This document shows, in pieces, positions 43,761 to 52,569 of a stretch of DNA of 64,000 bases. The notes beneath the pieces were generated by a model, which saw only the letters and a program-made list of their open reading frames with translations, was not told the origin of the DNA and did no database searches. The stretch spans positions 1 through 64,000 of the forward strand of contig JAFXPG010000004.1 of NCBI GenBank assembly GCA_017528045.1, in the 5' to 3' direction. This DNA comes from Alphaproteobacteria bacterium (lineage in GTDB: Bacteria > Pseudomonadota > Alphaproteobacteria > Rs-D84). How positions within the stretch are numbered: the stretch's first letter is position 1; each line of letters starts with the position of its first letter. A program made the position numbers and the translations under genes.

Positions 43761-45287
43761 ATGTTTACGATAAAAGGCAAAACAACAGATTGGGAAGTAG
43801 TTATTGGATTGGAAACTCATATAGAGGTTTTATCAAACAGCAAAATATTCAGTGGTGCATCTGCTGACTATAATCCAACCGTAGCCCCAAACACTCAAGC
43901 ATGCATGATTGATGTTGCTATGCCTGGTATGTTACCAGTGTTGAATAAATATTGTGTTGAACAAGCTATTAAATTTGGTTTGGGAATAAATGCAGAAATT
44001 TCCAGACATTCTAAATTTGCACGTAAACAATATTTTTACCCTGATTTACCACAAGGTTATCAGATTTCACAACCTGCAGAAGAGCCACCTGTTGTTGGAC
44101 GTGGTTGGGTTGAAATTATGGGTGACGATGGTAATCCAAAAAAGATTTTTATTGAACGTGCACATATGGAACAAGATGCAGCAAAAAACAAACATGATAT
44201 GCACCCAACAAAATCTTTTGTTGATTATAACCGTTGTGGTGTTATGTTGCTTGAAATTGTGACATTCTTGGACACAAAAAATCCAGAAAACAACTCATAT
44301 ATAACATCACCAGATGAAGCCGAAAGATATTTACGTGAAATTCGTGAAATCGCCAGAGCGCTTGGTGTTTCAAAAGCAAACATGGAAGAAGGTTCTATGA
44401 GAGCTGACGTAAATGTATCTGTACGTCCAGTTGGTTCAAAAACATTCGGTACGCGCACAGAAACAAAAAACATGGTATCTTTCAAATTCATTAAAAATGC
44501 GATTGAATACGAAGCACGTCGCCAAATTGAAATACTTGAAAACGGTGGCACTGTAACCCAAGATACTATGCGTTATCATCAAGATGACGGAACAACATCT
44601 GTGGAACGCAGTAAAGAAGATGCTTTGGATTATCGTTATTTCCCAGATCCTGATTTATTAGAATTAGAAATAAGTGATGAAGATATTGAACGTATACGTA
44701 AAACAATGCCAGAATTACCGGCTGCAACACGCGCACGCTATATCAATGAATACGGTTTATCTGAATATGATGCGAATCGTTTAACAGAAACAACAGATAT
44801 TTCTCATTGGTATGATGATGCTGTTGATGGTAAAACATCACGTGCAAAACCTGTCGCAAATTGGATGATTTCTGAATTATTTGCACATCCTGAAAATTTT
44901 GATATTACAAATGAAATCAAAGAAAACACGGATCCAGATGCACCACGCATTATTACTCCTGAAAATATTGCAGAATTGGTTGATATGATTTCTGCCAATG
45001 AAATTAATGGCAAACAAGCCAAAGAAATATTTATTAAAATGTTGGATGGTGAACGCGGAACAATTCATGAAATCGCAGATAAATACGGCATGAAACAAAT
45101 CACCGATACAGGTGCAATTGAATCAGCTGTTGATGAAGTTATAAAAAACAATCCATCACAAGTTGAACAATATAAATCTGGCAAGGTCGGATTACTGGGT
45201 TTCTTTGTTGGTAATGTTATGAAGGCAACACATGGTCAAGCTAATCCTGCGATGGTAAGTGACTTATTAAAACAAAAATTAGCTTAA
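43761..45287 (+). CDS. gatB: Asp-tRNA(Asn)/Glu-tRNA(Gln) amidotransferase subunit B
   Basis: 508 residues. Catalytic core (WEVVIGLETHIEV, SKIFSGAS, KQYFYPDLPQGYQISQ, DYNRCGVMLLEIVT, MEEGSMRADVNVSVRP, EIKNMVSFKFI-type) followed by the helical and YqeY tail domains that bind the tRNA (NEINGKQAKEIFIKML, VGLLGFFVGNVMKAT). AAGGA precedes the ATG. It is separated from gatA by the opposing tRNA-Phe gene. Confidence 0.98.
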   Translation: MFTIKGKTTDWEVVIGLETHIEVLSNSKIFSGASADYNPTVAPNTQACMIDVAMPGMLPVLNKYCVEQAIKFGLGINAEISRHSKFARKQYFYPDLPQGYQISQPAEEPPVVGRGWVEIMGDDGNPKKIFIERAHMEQDAAKNKHDMHPTKSFVDYNRCGVMLLEIVTFLDTKNPENNSYITSPDEAERYLREIREIARALGVSKANMEEGSMRADVNVSVRPVGSKTFGTRTETKNMVSFKFIKNAIEYEARRQIEILENGGTVTQDTMRYHQDDGTTSVERSKEDALDYRYFPDPDLLELEISDEDIERIRKTMPELPAATRARYINEYGLSEYDANRLTETTDISHWYDDAVDGKTSRAKPVANWMISELFAHPENFDITNEIKENTDPDAPRIITPENIAELVDMISANEINGKQAKEIFIKMLDGERGTIHEIADKYGMKQITDTGAIESAVDEVIKNNPSQVEQYKSGKVGLLGFFVGNVMKATHGQANPAMVSDLLKQKLA

Positions 45288-45292
45288 AAATA

Positions 45293-45628
45293 ATGCAGAA
45301 TGTTATTGTCTTTATTTCACCGGACATAGATTATATGATGCGAGATAAAATAATAAAAGTTTTATCTCTAAATCATATAGAGGTAACAAACAATATAGAT
45401 ATAGCAACGCTTGTTATTCAAAAAGAAAATTTGGATAAAGCAATTAAAGATTTTTTTATGAAATTAAATACAAAACCATATGAATTGGTTATTTACCCAC
45501 CAGAATTACCAATTATACAAAAAGAAAAAATAAAAAAATATGTTCCACGTAATATTTCTGTACCAGAATTTAATAAAGTACTTCAAATACGTAAACAATT
45601 TTTATCAAACAGAACAAGACGAAAATAA
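45293..45628 (+). CDS. Small hypothetical protein between gatB and miaB
   Basis: 111 residues. No signal peptide or membrane segment. Mixed alpha/beta start (NVIVFISPDIDYMMRDKIIKVL) and a strongly basic tail (LQIRKQFLSNRTRRK) that could contact nucleic acid. No family recognised and no Shine-Dalgarno seen. Gaps of 5 and 11 bases to gatB and miaB suggest one transcript of translation-related genes. Confidence 0.6.
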   Translation: MQNVIVFISPDIDYMMRDKIIKVLSLNHIEVTNNIDIATLVIQKENLDKAIKDFFMKLNTKPYELVIYPPELPIIQKEKIKKYVPRNISVPEFNKVLQIRKQFLSNRTRRK

Positions 45629-45639
45629 AAGAATATATC

Positions 45640-46950
45640 ATGTTAAAAATGCAAAAATTTTTTATACAAACTTTTGGTTGTCAAATGAATGTTTATGATG
45701 GACAAAGAATTGCTGCCATGTTAGAAAAACATGGTTTAACACAAACAGATAATGTTGAAGATGCAGATTTGATTATATTAAACACCTGCTCTGTTCGTGA
45801 AAAAGCAACTAATAAAGTTTATTCCGCATTAGGTCGTATAAGACGCGCAAAAAAAGATTCTGCATTATTTGGAATTGTTGGATGTGTTGCAAGAGAATCT
45901 GGCAGTGATGCTTTTAAAAGAATACCTGAATTAAATTTTGTTTTGGGGCCACAAAGCTATCATAAATTACCAGAGATTATAAAAAATCCTGATACAAGAT
46001 TATTAAATATTGATTTAGGTGGTTTGGAAAAATTTGATGAATTACCACAAATGACAAAAACACCATCAGTTGCATATATACCTATTCAAGAAGGATGTAA
46101 TCATTGTTGTACTTATTGTATTGTTCCTTATACCCGCGGTCGTGAATTATCTCGTCCTTTTAAAGATGTTATGCAAGATACTTTGAATGCCGCAAAAACA
46201 GGTGCAATTGAAATTTGCTTCTTGGGTCAAAATGTAAACGGTTATAAATATACTGATGAAAATGGTAAATTATTTAAATTATCTGATTTAATTCGTGAAA
46301 CTGCAAAATTACCAGAAATAAAACGTATACGTTTTACATCAAGTTATCCAACAGAAATGAGTGATGATTTAATAGAAATGTTTGGTATCGAACCAAAATT
46401 ATTACCATTTTTAAATATGCCTGTACAAAGTGGTTCACCACGTGTTCTTAAACGTATGAATCGTCCAGATGATATAAATGCATATAAAACAATTGTTAAT
46501 AAATTAAAAACTGTTCGTCCAGATATTCAAATATCTTCTGATTTTATTGTTGGTTTTCCAGATGAAACAGATGCAGACTTTGAAGAAACTTTGAATATAG
46601 CACGTGATATAAAATATATAAATTCTTATTCATTTAAATATTCTCCACGTCCACATACAGCAGCTGCTTTGATGGATAATCAAATCAGTGAACAAATTAA
46701 ATCTGTTCGCCTGCAAAGATTAGATTCACAATTAAACGAAAATCAACGAGAATTCAATACATCTTGTATTGGTCAAGAAATGATTTGTTTATTAGAAGGC
46801 CCAGATAAAACTGGTAAACATTTAATATTCAGAACACCTTATATGCAACAATGCATCGTTGAAAAACCAGAATCCGAAATATCACCTATGCAAAAAATCA
46901 AAATAACAGATGCTAATAAAGCATCTTTGCGTGGTGAAATAATTAAATAA
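45640..46950 (+). CDS. miaB: tRNA-2-methylthio-N6-dimethylallyladenosine synthase MiaB
   Basis: 436 residues. The N-terminal UPF0004 domain holds three cluster cysteines (TFGCQMN, NTCSVREKA, VGCVAR). The radical-SAM motif CxxxCxxC is in EGCNHCCTYCIVPYTRGRE. A C-terminal TRAM domain follows. It adds a methylthio group to i6A37 of tRNAs. The family usually starts near residue 4 here (MQKFFIQTFGCQMN at 45649), so that ATG is an alternative start. Confidence 0.97.
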   Translation: MLKMQKFFIQTFGCQMNVYDGQRIAAMLEKHGLTQTDNVEDADLIILNTCSVREKATNKVYSALGRIRRAKKDSALFGIVGCVARESGSDAFKRIPELNFVLGPQSYHKLPEIIKNPDTRLLNIDLGGLEKFDELPQMTKTPSVAYIPIQEGCNHCCTYCIVPYTRGRELSRPFKDVMQDTLNAAKTGAIEICFLGQNVNGYKYTDENGKLFKLSDLIRETAKLPEIKRIRFTSSYPTEMSDDLIEMFGIEPKLLPFLNMPVQSGSPRVLKRMNRPDDINAYKTIVNKLKTVRPDIQISSDFIVGFPDETDADFEETLNIARDIKYINSYSFKYSPRPHTAAALMDNQISEQIKSVRLQRLDSQLNENQREFNTSCIGQEMICLLEGPDKTGKHLIFRTPYMQQCIVEKPESEISPMQKIKITDANKASLRGEIIK

Positions 46951-46955
46951 AAAAA

Positions 46956-48509
46956 TTAAAACATTGTTTTGATATTAACAGAGGCATTATAATTAAAATC
47001 GTATTGATTTTGATAAGCATCTATTTTTACATATGCACCTATTTCATCCAGAACGGAAAAACACCCTATTTCCATACCTGTCATTAAATCAACATTACTG
47101 GCCGTTGCTATCATTCCAGCAAAATCATATTTTATACCAATCATTTCATAAGAATATTTTATCTTAGATCCTGCAATTAAATTAATATTTTTATTTTCTG
47201 CATCTAAAACTTTTGTATATTGAAAATCAGCACCAGAAAATACACTTAATTTTAAATCTTGAAACACATCAAAATCATAACCCAAATTTAATATTCCATA
47301 TTTAGAATTACCACGTGGATTGTTCACAATATCTTTATCATCATAAATATCTTTTGCGTTATATCTTGCAAAAGATAAACCAGCTTTTGCTTTCACCCAA
47401 TAATTATCTTTATTAAATGCAAATTTTAATTCTGGGCTAAAAATTAAAACATCAAAATCATTAACATTATCTTTATAATTTAATTTGTTTAAATTTAAAC
47501 CTATACCAAAAGATAAATTATTGTATTTATTTGCTATACCTGCTTTACCACTAAAACCATTTATTTTATTTCCACCAGTATAATTTGCACTAATAGCTAT
47601 ATCTGTATCGTATTGTTCATTTATAAAATCAATCATTAAAAGACTATTATTTATATATAAAGGTCTTGTTAATATTTTTTGATTAAAATGATAAGATTTG
47701 TTCATAATATCTTCTATCTCTTGCATGTTTTCAGCAGAATCAATTAAATTCATAAAATGCTTGTCTTTTTTATTATTATGTAATTTATCTAATAAAATTC
47801 CACGTGAATCATTCATAATTTTAGTGTAATCTTCTGTTTCACGAACTATACTGATAATGACACCATCTTTTGTATTTGTATACTCAAGTTTATGTAAGTC
47901 ATCTACTTTTTCATTAAATTCTATCTCTACATTTTGCATATCAATAATATGTTTTATAGCATCATTTAAATTAGCATTTTTAATTTTTAAAACATTATTT
48001 CCGGAAAAAACTATATCTGTATCCCAATTATTCCATTCAGATAAATCATCTATATTAATATTAGAATCTTCAATTATATACTTTTGTGCTGATAAACTTT
48101 GTAATTCACTTAATGACAAATTATTAACATTTTTTATATCAACTACTAAATCTATGTTATTTGAACCTATTGATAATTTTTGAAGTTCTGAATTATTTGA
48201 AATATTTTGTAAAACAGCGGATTTTGCATTACCAGTATTTATTATATTACCTTCTATAACACCAGAATTAGTTATTATTAAATCTCTACCGGCCAAATTT
48301 ATATTTCCATTTATAGTACCTTTATTTATTAAATGGGTATCATATAAAAGATCTATTTTAGTATTTTTTGAAAAAACACTGCTTCCTGGTTCAATAATAA
48401 TTTCTGGTTCATTAAAATCATCAACGAATTCAGCACCTGTAACAATTTTAGCTTTTGATACAGATGTAAAACACAATATTAAAAATAATGATAATAGGTA
48501 TTTATTCAT
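46956..48509 (-). CDS. Autotransporter-like outer-membrane barrel protein
   Basis: 517 residues. Signal peptide (cleavage near VSKA, ~residue 19). Residues ~40-210 are Asn/Ile-rich with short parallel-repeat character (NKGTINGNINLAG, TNSGVIEGNIINTG), like a brief autotransporter passenger. The last ~240 residues alternate as beta strands (FDVLIFSPELKFAFNKDNYWVKAKAGLSFARY) and end in Phe, the outer-membrane barrel signal. Passenger function is unknown. It has no Shine-Dalgarno; a TGCTAGCAT extended -10-like element lies 9 bases before the ATG. Confidence 0.8.
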   Translation of the reverse strand: MNKYLLSLFLILCFTSVSKAKIVTGAEFVDDFNEPEIIIEPGSSVFSKNTKIDLLYDTHLINKGTINGNINLAGRDLIITNSGVIEGNIINTGNAKSAVLQNISNNSELQKLSIGSNNIDLVVDIKNVNNLSLSELQSLSAQKYIIEDSNINIDDLSEWNNWDTDIVFSGNNVLKIKNANLNDAIKHIIDMQNVEIEFNEKVDDLHKLEYTNTKDGVIISIVRETEDYTKIMNDSRGILLDKLHNNKKDKHFMNLIDSAENMQEIEDIMNKSYHFNQKILTRPLYINNSLLMIDFINEQYDTDIAISANYTGGNKINGFSGKAGIANKYNNLSFGIGLNLNKLNYKDNVNDFDVLIFSPELKFAFNKDNYWVKAKAGLSFARYNAKDIYDDKDIVNNPRGNSKYGILNLGYDFDVFQDLKLSVFSGADFQYTKVLDAENKNINLIAGSKIKYSYEMIGIKYDFAGMIATASNVDLMTGMEIGCFSVLDEIGAYVKIDAYQNQYDFNYNASVNIKTMF

Positions 48510-48553
48510 AATATATTATGCTAGCACACATAAAAATATTTGAACAAGATAAA

Positions 48554-48579
48554 AAAATCCCGTATAAAAACGGGATTTT
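48554..48579 (-). terminator. Terminator of the outer-membrane barrel gene
   Basis: 10-bp stem (aaaatcccgt / acgggatttt), 6-base loop, TTTATCTTG tail on the minus strand. Confidence 0.85.
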
Positions 48580-48603
48580 GTAAATAAAAACGAGGAAAGT
48601 TTA

Positions 48604-49218
48604 TTAAAATTTATAACGTACACCAATGTCCCCACTGAAATTATGTAATCCAGATTGAACATCAATATAATTATAACGTGCTGCAACATCAACAGAATAA
48701 CAACCAAAAGGCATTTCTAACCCCAATGTTGCCATACCTGAGAAAGCTGTATTGTCTTTGCTTTTTGAATAAGCAGCGGATTCACCTTTTGTTTCAACAA
48801 AAGCTAAACCGGCACCTAAACCTGCGAAAGGTTGAATATATTTATAATGACCAATATTCATATATGCATTTGCCATTAATTCTATATTTTCGCTGGTAAC
48901 TTCTACATCAGCTATATCACCAAAACGTTTTGTATCTTTTCCTTTTGTAAAGAAAGAACCTTCTACTTCAAAACGTGCTGTATCATACATTGCTAAACCC
49001 AAAGCTGCACGAAGTTGATATGTATTTTGTGCAACGGATTTCTTTTCATCATTAAATCTATAATTCAAATTACCGTATGTAGCACCACCACGTAATGTAA
49101 CATATGGCAAAATATCCCAACCCATAAAATTGGTTGTTTGTTGTTCATAACTGTATCCACCTGCGAAAGCTGGCACGGATAATAATACTGCCATTGAACC
49201 GGCAATAGGTTTTTTCAT
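48604..49218 (-). CDS. Outer-membrane beta-barrel protein (Opa/Msp4-like surface antigen fold)
   Basis: 204 residues from the ATG at 49218, which follows AAAGGAG. Signal peptide cleaved near AFA (~residue 20). The mature chain has eight likely strands with aromatic girdles (YVTLRGGATYGNLNYRF, IQPFAGLGAGLAFVETKG, SVDVAARYNYIDVQSG) and ends RYKF with terminal Phe for BAM recognition. It resembles the small surface antigens of Rickettsiales-like and other alphaproteobacteria. Own terminator; probably an abundant surface protein. Confidence 0.82.
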   Translation of the reverse strand: MKKPIAGSMAVLLSVPAFAGGYSYEQQTTNFMGWDILPYVTLRGGATYGNLNYRFNDEKKSVAQNTYQLRAALGLAMYDTARFEVEGSFFTKGKDTKRFGDIADVEVTSENIELMANAYMNIGHYKYIQPFAGLGAGLAFVETKGESAAYSKSKDNTAFSGMATLGLEMPFGCYSVDVAARYNYIDVQSGLHNFSGDIGVRYKF

Positions 49219-49347
49219 AAGTTTCTCCTTTTGTTGCTGATTAATCTCAACACTGATTATTCTATCAGACAACATATAATATTTATATAGGCATGTATCC
49301 ATAGGAAAAACATCTTAAAGCAAATAAAACCACCGTATACAAAGATT

Positions 49348-50022
49348 TTAAGAAATTAATTTTTTGATTACAAAATCTGCTAACATTAACCCGAAACTTC
49401 CTGTAACCGTTATAACAGACCCAAATTCTTTACCACCATTTTTTTGTGGACTGGCATTTTCTACAGAATAAACGACAGGAAAATCTTTTATTTTTAATTC
49501 ACGTACCATACGACGTATTTTAGCTGCCAACGGACAAACTGTCGTTTTTGAAATTTTATCTATTTTAATTTTTGTTATATCTGTTTTTCGTGCAGCACCC
49601 ATACTGGATATAAAAGGAATATTTTTTTCAAAACACCATTTATATAAAGCAATTTTTGATGCAACGGTATCTATAGCATCTATGACATAATCAGGTTTTA
49701 TATTTAATTGAGTATTTTCATCAAAAAACATATTAAAAACTTCAACTTGTATATTTGGATTTATATCTTGAATTCTTTGTCTCGCTGCATCTACTTTTAT
49801 TTTATTTAAACTAGAATCTAATGCGAACAATTGACGATTTATATTTGATTCTTCGACTTTATCAAAATCAATTAATATTATATGTCCAACCCCACTGCGA
49901 GCCAAGGCTTCAATTGCAAAGGAACCAACTGCACCACAACCAACAACCAAAACTGTTGATTTTTGTAATTTATTTATTGCTTCTTCACCAAACAACAAAG
50001 TTATTCTGTGTAATCTATCCAT
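49348..50022 (-). CDS. tcdA: tRNA threonylcarbamoyladenosine dehydratase (TcdA/CsdL)
   Basis: 224 residues, E1-like ThiF fold. ATP-binding loop VVGCGAVGSFAIEALARSGVG, nucleotide Asp/Arg in IDFDKVEESNINRQ, and the late PVVYSVE plus GSVITVTGSFGLMLAD are diagnostic. It cyclises t6A37 to ct6A in tRNAs reading ANN codons. Its start overlaps the end of the TatD gene by eight bases. Confidence 0.93.
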   Translation of the reverse strand: MDRLHRITLLFGEEAINKLQKSTVLVVGCGAVGSFAIEALARSGVGHIILIDFDKVEESNINRQLFALDSSLNKIKVDAARQRIQDINPNIQVEVFNMFFDENTQLNIKPDYVIDAIDTVASKIALYKWCFEKNIPFISSMGAARKTDITKIKIDKISKTTVCPLAAKIRRMVRELKIKDFPVVYSVENASPQKNGGKEFGSVITVTGSFGLMLADFVIKKLIS

Positions 50023-50683
50023 TATTAATAACCTTTAAAGTATTTTCATATATAATTTCACACATATTTGCATTATGTTTTATATCAGATATTTTATTAA
50101 CCAATTCAGATAAAATAACATTTTGTTTTGCATCTGTTTCAACCAATATTTTATCGTCTGGAATCATATTTATATATTTTATATTAGATACAGAAAACAT
50201 AACATTATAATTTTCTAATAAATTTTTTAATATATTTTCACTGTCATTAAAACCATGAACAACTATCAACGGCAGTTCAGATTTTTTATATTGTTTAAAT
50301 AAATGTAAAATTTTATCCCAAGCACCAACACAATGTAAAAATACAGTTCTTTTAAAATTAACCGCAATATCTAATTGTTTTATAAAAACATCTGATTGTT
50401 TATCCATATTTGGTTTATATTTATCCAAACCTATTTCTCCAATCATATATCCAGAATTTAAAGCTAACAAATATTTTAAATCTGATTCAAAATCATTTTT
50501 TACATCTGATAAAAACCAAGGATGAATTCCGAAAGCACCATATATATTATTATCTGTGTTAATCATATTACACATAAGATTCCATTCTGATTCGTTTTTT
50601 GCACAACAAATCGTCCCAACAACATTCGGTTGAATTTTATGTGTTATGTAATCAATATGAGAATGTGCATCTATTATTTTCAT
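50015..50683 (-). CDS. TatD-family metal-dependent hydrolase
   Basis: 222 residues, TIM-barrel amidohydrolase relative. Metal ligands fit DAHSHID (HxH), GEIGLDKY (Glu), LHCVGAW (His), VVHGFND (His) and the late VETDA (Asp). TatD-like enzymes are nucleases or deacylases; shorter than the usual 260. It heads a two-gene unit with tcdA and overlaps it. Confidence 0.87.
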   Translation of the reverse strand: MKIIDAHSHIDYITHKIQPNVVGTICCAKNESEWNLMCNMINTDNNIYGAFGIHPWFLSDVKNDFESDLKYLLALNSGYMIGEIGLDKYKPNMDKQSDVFIKQLDIAVNFKRTVFLHCVGAWDKILHLFKQYKKSELPLIVVHGFNDSENILKNLLENYNVMFSVSNIKYINMIPDDKILVETDAKQNVILSELVNKISDIKHNANMCEIIYENTLKVINNG

Positions 50684-50724
50684 AAAATAAATATTATCTG
50701 AAAATATTGTTTTTTCAAGGCTTA

Positions 50725-52113
50725 TTAAAACCTTTGTTGCATTGTGAATTCAGCAGTCCAGTCTTCATATTCTCGTGATTTAATATTTGAGTCACGATTA
50801 GTATAACTGACCGTTATGGTTGGAACAAAACCCCAAACATCAAATTTATTGTTTGATAAAGATACAGAATACCTTTGTAAAAAATCATGAGCTGTTACTT
50901 GTTTATATTTTAAGATATTATTTTCTGATACCATAATAAATCTATCATCGTCATAATCAGTCCACATAAAATATGGTTCAATATAAACATGAAAACCAAA
51001 AGGTAATTCTGAACCTAAACCAATACTTGTATTGTATCTCCAATTAGAATAAGCATCATTTTTGGCAGTTTCTCTGTCAACACCAGCACGTAAAACTATA
51101 TATTTTGTTGCATTAAAAGAATAATAAATTCTAGCATTTGAAGAATATGTTTGACCATTTAAAAAATCATATTCATCATATTTATTTTCCATATAACGTA
51201 ACGTTAATCCACCAGATAATTTCCGTGTAAAATCATAATTTGTATCCAATTTCATACCATATGAATAATTGTATTTTTCACTACCGTACCAACGTCTGGC
51301 ACCTGCACTTGATAACCAAACATCCCCTCTAGACCATATATACCGTGGTCCTGTTGATGCAGATAAATATAAATCATCATAATCATGTTTATTGTAAATA
51401 TTTGAATAAATATTCGCATCTGTTTTCCAACGCCAATGATCTGATAAAACAAATTCATAATTACCACCCAATAAAGCATTATAACCAATAACTTTCTCTT
51501 GCTTATTTTTTGAGCAACCATAAAACATACCATTATAATAATACCCACATATAGTATCACCCGATGCTTGATTTATATTATTATCCGGGGCTGCACCAAA
51601 ATTAAACCAAACGTTCCAACGTTTATTTTGACGAATAACATAACGATAATAATTCATCATCTGTTTTACATTATCAGGTAAATCTTTACCAGCCATAGCT
51701 AATCTTAAATGATAATCTGCACGATACCATTGTTTCTTTGCCATATAACATAAAGCCAATTCATATCTTATCTTAACTAAATCAGGCTGATCATCTAAAA
51801 TTTTACGATACATTTTAATAGCTTCATCATAATTTCCTGATTTTTGTTCTATCTGAGCTAACAAATACCATCTTTCTATTTCCACAGGCAAACTGTTAGT
51901 TTGTGGCATTTTTGTTAAAATTTGTTGAGCATGTTCTATATCACCGCGATCAATTAAATTGCCAGCTAATTTGACCGCATCCAGCGCAGTCATGGTTATT
52001 GTTTTTGTATCACCAGATTTCTTATTTTCAGATTTATTATCAGCCCAAGAATAATTATTTGGGACAAATATAAAACACATTAATACAGAAAAAATCAAAG
52101 CTATCTTTTTCAT
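50725..52113 (-). CDS. Slam-type surface lipoprotein assembly modifier (DUF560)
   Basis: 462 residues. Signal peptide ending near SWA (~residue 25). TPR-like helices (~42-150: HAQQILTKMP, LLAQIEQKSGNYDEAIKMYRKILDDQPDLVKIRYELAL) precede a ~14-strand barrel from residue ~165 (WFNFGAAPDNNINQAS through VSYTNRDSN and the terminal QQRF). This N-terminal TPR plus C-terminal barrel is the Slam architecture, and the GAAPDNNIN segment matches a conserved Slam motif. Slam moves TbpB-like lipoproteins to the cell surface, and a TbpB-like gene is at 81-2087. Confidence 0.85.
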   Translation of the reverse strand: MKKIALIFSVLMCFIFVPNNYSWADNKSENKKSGDTKTITMTALDAVKLAGNLIDRGDIEHAQQILTKMPQTNSLPVEIERWYLLAQIEQKSGNYDEAIKMYRKILDDQPDLVKIRYELALCYMAKKQWYRADYHLRLAMAGKDLPDNVKQMMNYYRYVIRQNKRWNVWFNFGAAPDNNINQASGDTICGYYYNGMFYGCSKNKQEKVIGYNALLGGNYEFVLSDHWRWKTDANIYSNIYNKHDYDDLYLSASTGPRYIWSRGDVWLSSAGARRWYGSEKYNYSYGMKLDTNYDFTRKLSGGLTLRYMENKYDEYDFLNGQTYSSNARIYYSFNATKYIVLRAGVDRETAKNDAYSNWRYNTSIGLGSELPFGFHVYIEPYFMWTDYDDDRFIMVSENNILKYKQVTAHDFLQRYSVSLSNNKFDVWGFVPTITVSYTNRDSNIKSREYEDWTAEFTMQQRF

Positions 52114-52165
52114 ATTCCAAAACTCTATAAGAATATAGCAGTAAAAAATCCCATTTGCTATATAA

Positions 52166-52219
52166 AAAAATAAAAACCACCTTACGGTGGCCTTTTATTT
52201 TGGTGGACGCACAGGGACT
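52166..52219. repeat. Direct repeat copy 1: terminator plus tRNA-Lys 3' end
   Basis: 54 bases matching copy 2 (52322-52376) except for one indel. Contains the accacc/ggtgg hairpin and the tRNA 3' segment tggtggacgcacagggact. Confidence 0.9.
52171..52190 (-). terminator. Terminator in repeat copy 1
   Basis: ccacc/ggtgg hairpin followed by TTTTTATTTTTTT on the minus strand. It lies 64 bases upstream of the Slam gene start. Confidence 0.7.
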
Positions 52220-52311
52220 GGCTCGGCATAAAATGCCTGTGCCGCATTCGTATAGTGTTTGTCGCATTACATTTACAAACACTTACTCATAGTCGAAAGG
52301 CTTCTCGTCCA
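52201..52311 (-). ncRNA. Structured tRNA-like-ended segment, possible small RNA
   Basis: 111 bases on the minus strand. The ends pair (TGGACG 5', CGTCCA then CCA 3'). Inside is a perfect 9-bp stem (agtgtttgt / acaaacact, 52254-52283, 12-base loop) and a GCACAGG/CCTGTGC stem enclosing GGCAT/ATGCC. It is followed by the copy-1 terminator. It has no anticodon arm or T loop, so it is not a tRNA. Whether it is transcribed is unknown. Confidence 0.35.
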
Positions 52312-52321
52312 TCTGTGCTAC

Positions 52322-52376
52322 AAAAATAAAAACCACCTTTACGGTGGCCTTTTATTTTGGTGGACGCACAGGGACT
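52322..52376. repeat. Direct repeat copy 2: terminator plus tRNA-Lys 3' end
   Basis: 55 bases matching copy 1; this copy belongs to the intact tRNA-Lys gene and its terminator. The period between copies is about 157 bases. Confidence 0.9.
52326..52347 (-). terminator. Terminator of tRNA-Lys
   Basis: ccacc/ggtgg hairpin with TTTTTATTTTTG tail on the minus strand, directly after the tRNA. Confidence 0.8.
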
Positions 52377-52433
52377 CGAACCCTGGACCCACTGATTAAG
52401 AGTCAGTTGCTCTACCAACTGAGCTATGCATCC
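52358..52433 (-). tRNA. tRNA-Lys (anticodon CTT)
   Basis: 76 bases with encoded CCA. Acceptor GGATGCA, D arm TAGCTCAG, anticodon stem ACTGA/TCAGT with loop CTCTTAA, T loop TTCGAGT. CTT reads AAG. Confidence 0.97.
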
Positions 52434-52569
52434 AGTGCAGTGAATTATACTTGTTTTTTCATTAAATGCAAGTTTTTATCATTTATATCATAGGCATTCA
52501 AACCTGACGATATATTATTATCAATATTATAAAATATATATGTAACCACTTAAACAAAAGGAGACATAT

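Noticed and set aside
43392..43820. Minus-strand reading frame with AQLVEQGTENPCVSGSIPL
   Set aside because: Translation of tRNA-Phe plus antisense of gatA and the start of gatB; a common false annotation.
52055..52282. Minus-strand 75-codon frame upstream of the Slam gene
   Set aside because: It spans a terminator and the tRNA-Lys-derived repeat and overlaps the Slam start; no ribosome site or protein-like composition.
52201..52311. tmRNA (including the two-piece alphaproteobacterial form)
   Set aside because: No T loop, no G-U at the third acceptor pair, no tag reading frame and the CCA end is followed by a terminator instead of the second piece.
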